NCBI GenBank assembly: GCA_040877625.1
Contig: JBBDNK010000005.1
Span: 62,001 to 126,000 of the forward strand
Source: Methylonatrum sp040877625
GTDB lineage: Bacteria; Pseudomonadota; Gammaproteobacteria; Nitrococcales; Aquisalimonadaceae
DNA: 64,000 nucleotides
Direction of reading: 5' to 3'
Part shown: positions 60,810 through 64,000 of the stretch, piece by piece
Numbering within the stretch: position 1 is the stretch's first letter
Layout of the letters: the number at the start of each line of letters is the position of its first letter
Translations under genes and position numbers: made by a program
Notes under the pieces: generated by a model
The model's input: the letters and a program-made list of their open reading frames with translations, nothing else
Told to the model about the DNA's origin: nothing
Database searches by the model: none

Positions 60810-62498
60810 ATGAGCAATTCAGCCACAGGGGCGTATTGGCCAGAGCATCTGGCGCGCCGTTTCGTGCTGCCGGAAACCACGCTTGCCCGGAACCTGGAGA
60901 TCAGCGCGCTGCGCTACCCCGAGATGCCGGCGATACATTTCTTCGGCAGCACCCTTACCTATAAGGATTTTCTTGAGCAGGTAAACGCGCTCGCCGGCTG
61001 GTTGCAGCAGAAGGCCGGCCTGGGTCGCGGAGAGCGCGTGCTGCTGTTCATGCAGAATGCGCCGCAGTGGCTGATTGCCTACTATGCGGTCTTGCGCGCC
61101 GACGCCGTGGCGGTGCCGGTAAACCCGATGAACCGCGCGGCCGAGCTGGATCACTTTATCCGCGACAGCGGTGCCAGCGTGGCGTTCTGTACCCAGGAAC
61201 TGGTGCAGCATCTGCTCGACGCACCCAGCGCCGGTGAACTCCGACAGGTGGTGACATCCGCCTATTCCGATTATCTGCCCGAGGCCCCGGTGTTCAAGCT
61301 GCCGGACTGGTTGCGTGAACCGCTGCGGGCAGTTGACGGAACCACCGCATGGCGCGAGGCGCTCGCCGCGGGCCATGCGCCGCGTGCACCCGAGGCCGGG
61401 CCGGATGACCTTTGCGCGCTACACTATACGTCCGGCTCGACTGGCCTCGCCAAGGGCTGCATGCACACGCATCGGACATTCATGCATACCGCCATGGGGA
61501 TCAGCTTCTGGCATCGGCACGTGCCCGGTACGGTATTCCTCGGTGTCTCGCCGATGTACCAGATCGCCGGTCTGCTCAATAACGTCAATTGTTCCGTCTA
61601 CAGCGCCGCAACCGTCGTGCCGATGCCGCGTTGGGATCGCGATCTGGCGGTACAACTGATCGATCGCTACCGCGTAAACTGGGCGGGTCTTGCCCCCACC
61701 GCGGTGATCGATCTGCTGAGCAAGCCGGATCTGGACCGCTATGATCTCACCAGCCTGCGCCGCGTCAGTGCCGGCGGCGCGCCAATGCCGCAAGAAGTCT
61801 GGCGGCGCATGCACGATACGCTCGGCCTGCCGTTCATCGAGGCTTACGGCATGACCGAGGCGGCGGGCACCACGCACATCAATCCGATCGAACGTCCCAA
61901 ACCGCAGTGCCTGGGGGTTGCCTTTTTCGACACCGAGAGCTTTGCGATCGACCTCGAAACCGGCCGCCCGCTGGGGCCGAACGCGCAGGGCGAGCTGGTC
62001 ATGCGCGGTCCGCAGTTCTTCAAGGGTTACTGGAATCTGCCCGAGGCGACCCGCGAGGCGTTCATTGAGATTGACGGCAAGCAGTATTACCGCTCTGGCG
62101 ACATCGGCTACGTCGACGAGGAGGGTTACTTCTTCATGACCGATCGCCTGAAGCGCATGATCAACGCTTCAGGCTTCAAGGTCTGGCCGGCCCAGGTCGA
62201 GACCAGACTCTATGAACACGAGGCCATCCGCGAGGCCTGCGTCGTCAGTAGCCCGGACCGTTATCGCGGCGAGACCGTGAAAGCCCTGGTGGTATTGCAA
62301 CCGGAGCAGGTCGGGTCGGTCACCGAACAGCAGATCATTGATTGGGCCAAGGCGCGACTGCCGGCCTACAAGTACCCGCGACAGGTCGAATTCATCGACG
62401 CGCTGCCCAAGGCGCCCACCGGCAAGATCCTGTGGCGCGAGCTTCAGGACCGGGAGAATGCGCGCGCTTCGGAAAAACGGGGAGACCAGCAAACATGA
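60810..62498 (+). CDS. AMP-forming acyl-CoA ligase
   Basis: A 562-residue ANL-family ligase. AMP motifs: YTSGSTGLAKGCMHTHRT (about 206-223), AYGMTEAAGTTHINP (about 346-360), YRSGDIGYVDEEGYFF (about 428-443), and the catalytic Lys in PTGKILWRE near the C-terminus. It should activate a carboxylic acid to its CoA ester to enter the pathway. Seven bases after the crotonase; the stop overlaps the DUF35 start by four bases (ATGA). Confidence 0.92.
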   Translation: MSNSATGAYWPEHLARRFVLPETTLARNLEISALRYPEMPAIHFFGSTLTYKDFLEQVNALAGWLQQKAGLGRGERVLLFMQNAPQWLIAYYAVLRADAVAVPVNPMNRAAELDHFIRDSGASVAFCTQELVQHLLDAPSAGELRQVVTSAYSDYLPEAPVFKLPDWLREPLRAVDGTTAWREALAAGHAPRAPEAGPDDLCALHYTSGSTGLAKGCMHTHRTFMHTAMGISFWHRHVPGTVFLGVSPMYQIAGLLNNVNCSVYSAATVVPMPRWDRDLAVQLIDRYRVNWAGLAPTAVIDLLSKPDLDRYDLTSLRRVSAGGAPMPQEVWRRMHDTLGLPFIEAYGMTEAAGTTHINPIERPKPQCLGVAFFDTESFAIDLETGRPLGPNAQGELVMRGPQFFKGYWNLPEATREAFIEIDGKQYYRSGDIGYVDEEGYFFMTDRLKRMINASGFKVWPAQVETRLYEHEAIREACVVSSPDRYRGETVKALVVLQPEQVGSVTEQQIIDWAKARLPAYKYPRQVEFIDALPKAPTGKILWRELQDRENARASEKRGDQQT

Positions 62499-62881
62499 AC
62501 GAACTTGGTGCAGGTGGCGCTGAAGCGTTTTACCTGAACCTGCTGCGGCAGGGGCAGTTCAGGATCCAGTCCTGCGGTGCGTGTAAACGTCACGTCTTCT
62601 TCCCCCGCCAGCTCTGCCCGCACTGCGGCAGCCGGGCGCTGGAGTGGGTTACTCCACGCGGCACCGGCAGCGTCTACTCCGCGACCGTCGTGAGCCGCAA
62701 GCCGGCCGCCGGCGGCGATTATTGTGTCTGCCTGGTGGACCTGGATGAGAACGTGCGGCTGATGAGCCGGGTCGACGGTATCGATCCGGAGGCGGTTGCC
62801 ATCGGCATGCGGGTGCGGGCACGTATCGTGACCGAAGACGACCGACCGTTGCTGGTATTCGAACCGGAGGTGGGGCAGTAA
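62495..62881 (+). CDS. DUF35 OB-fold/zinc-ribbon protein, partner of the thiolase-fold protein
   Basis: A 128-residue protein with a rubredoxin-like zinc ribbon (CGACKRHVFFPRQLCPHCGS, about 28-47) followed by an OB-fold (GTGSVYSATVVSRKP). Such proteins bind acyl-CoA and form complexes with thiolase-fold or Ltp2-type partners. ATG at 62495 with GGGGAG upstream. The stop overlaps the next ATG (TAATG), giving tight coupling, as expected for a two-subunit enzyme. Confidence 0.92.
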   Translation: MNELGAGGAEAFYLNLLRQGQFRIQSCGACKRHVFFPRQLCPHCGSRALEWVTPRGTGSVYSATVVSRKPAAGGDYCVCLVDLDENVRLMSRVDGIDPEAVAIGMRVRARIVTEDDRPLLVFEPEVGQ

Positions 62882-64000
62882 TGGATCTGAACGCATTACG
62901 CGGTTCGGTTGCGGTCGCCGGCGTTGGTACCGCGGGCTGCGGCGAGGCGCCGGGCCACACCGATATCGAACTGCTGGCCGAGGCCGCGGCCAGCGCTGTC
63001 GAGGACGCCGGGCTGACCATGGCCGATATAGACGGCCTGTGCACGGCGAATCTGAATTCCGCGATGTGGCCGTTGAACGTCGCCGAGTATCTCGGTCTGC
63101 GGCCGAGCTTCGTCGAAGGCACCAATATCGGCGGCTCCGCCTTTGTCGCCCATTTGCTGCCGGCGATGCTGGCCCTGCACAGCGGCGCCTGCAATGCCGT
63201 GCTGGTCTGCTACGGCAGCGCACAGCGTACCGCGGCGGTGAGTCGTCGCGAGCAGATCCAGGCCCGCAACCTGCTCGACCCCTTTCCCTTCGAGACGCCG
63301 TACAAACCATTCAACCCGCCATCGGCCTACGCCTTGATTGCGGCGCGCCACATGCACCAGTACGGCACGACGCGACGGCAGTTGGCCGAGATTCCGGTCG
63401 CCGCGCGGCGCTGGGCGCAACGCAACCCCGAGGCCTTCGCCCGCGATCCGCTCAGCATTGAGGACGTCCTCGGCGCACGCATGGTCTCGGCGCCGCTCAC
63501 GCCGTTTGACTGCTGCCTGGTGACCGATGGCGCGGGCGCGTTCGTGCTGGTGCGTGCCGAGCGCGCGGCCGATCTGGCCAGACCGCCCGTTTACCTGCTC
63601 GGCATCGGCACGGCCGTGTGGCACCGTCAGATTTCGGACATGGCGGATCTGACCATTACGCCGGCAGCCGAGTCCGGGCCACGGGCCTTCGACATGGCAG
63701 GCCTGACCCCGGCCGACATTGATTGCGCCCAGCTCTACGACGCTTTCTCAATCAACACCTTGTTGTTTCTCGAGGATCTGGGCTTCTGTGGCAAGGGCGA
63801 AGGCGGAGCGTTCGTGGAGGACGGCGCCATTGCGCCCGGCGGGCGGTTGCCGGTGAACACCAATGGCGGCGGCCTGTCCTGCGTTCACCCGAACATGTAC
63901 GGCACGTTCCTGGTTATCGAGGCGGTGCGCCAGCTGCGCGCCGAGGCGGGCGAGCGGCAGGTCGGCGGCGCGCGCACGGCGCTGGTACACGGCAACGGCG
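62881..64000 (+). CDS. Thiolase-fold protein of the Ltp2/SCP2 type, probable CoA retro-aldolase (3' end missing)
   Basis: The frame is open from ATG 62881 to the window edge (373 codons seen; about 390 expected). Thiolase-fold strands are clear (VAVAGVGTAGCGEAPGH, AAASAVEDAGLTMADIDG). The nucleophilic Cys of thiolases is replaced: the loop reads TNIGGSAF (about 81-88). The usual His motif is LYDAF (Tyr 286), and the end motif is GGGLSCVHPNMYG (Tyr 340). This pattern with a DUF35 partner fits Ltp2-like aldolases rather than a Claisen thiolase. Function remains inferred. Confidence 0.85.
   Translation, partial: MDLNALRGSVAVAGVGTAGCGEAPGHTDIELLAEAAASAVEDAGLTMADIDGLCTANLNSAMWPLNVAEYLGLRPSFVEGTNIGGSAFVAHLLPAMLALHSGACNAVLVCYGSAQRTAAVSRREQIQARNLLDPFPFETPYKPFNPPSAYALIAARHMHQYGTTRRQLAEIPVAARRWAQRNPEAFARDPLSIEDVLGARMVSAPLTPFDCCLVTDGAGAFVLVRAERAADLARPPVYLLGIGTAVWHRQISDMADLTITPAAESGPRAFDMAGLTPADIDCAQLYDAFSINTLLFLEDLGFCGKGEGGAFVEDGAIAPGGRLPVNTNGGGLSCVHPNMYGTFLVIEAVRQLRAEAGERQVGGARTALVHGNG

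Overview
The window is about 64 kb of GC-rich DNA (roughly 60-65 % by eye) from a gammaproteobacterium. Two blocks point there: pilMNOPQ divergent from ponA, and gmk-rpoZ-spoT-ridA-recG followed by ubiC-ubiA. The gene mix and the palindromic repeat types would fit an Ectothiorhodospiraceae/Chromatiales-like, environmental, probably aerobic heterotroph, but genus cannot be fixed from this sequence alone. No rRNA, tRNA, CRISPR array, prophage or intact insertion sequence was seen.

Layout. 1-32.6 kb is mostly housekeeping. It holds the type IV pilus assembly genes (pilQ is cut by the window edge), penicillin-binding protein 1A, citrate synthase, ribosomal protein L31 type B and several small conserved proteins. 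Next come an outer-membrane barrel protein, a GST, a D-2-hydroxyacid-type FAD dehydrogenase, dinB, an Ycf46-like AAA ATPase, and an rph-rdgB-hemW-(Cys-rich)-rof run. The stringent-response/DNA-repair block follows, then ubiquinone genes, a cardiolipin synthase and copCD.

32.7-43.8 kb is a complete nitrate assimilation locus: nasT, nrtABC, nirBD, nasA and a NarK-type transporter. The 350-base nasT-nrtA gap has a near-consensus sigma-54 promoter. It is followed by two hairpins with A--G hexaloops, as expected for an ANTAR (NasT) target, and then by an intrinsic terminator before nrtA. This indicates nitrogen-controlled initiation plus nitrate-responsive antitermination.

44-48 kb holds a PAS-GAF-GGDEF cyclase, an MFS carrier with a VOC protein, and a RIO-type kinase. 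48.4-64 kb is an aromatic/organic-acid catabolic region. It has the gentisate lower pathway (fumarylpyruvate hydrolase, gentisate dioxygenase, maleylpyruvate isomerase), a MarR regulator, a PhzS-like flavin monooxygenase, a TAXI-type TRAP binding protein with two fused TRAP permeases, an MFS carrier and a second MarR. It ends in a CoA cassette of crotonase, acyl-CoA ligase, DUF35 protein and a thiolase-fold protein lacking the nucleophilic cysteine. The last two resemble Ltp2-type retro-aldolase complexes, suggesting aldolytic side-chain removal.

A recurrent theme is dispersed palindromic DNA. One family has TTAAGGAGACNCTGAT-type ends (perfect copies at 16.4 and 21.5 kb, half copies at 14.3, 43.8 and 54.0 kb). 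Three other inverted-repeat types lie at 14.5, 14.7 and 19.7 kb. One repeat end appears to supply the Shine-Dalgarno sequence of a 19-residue leader peptide coupled to a TRAP permease.
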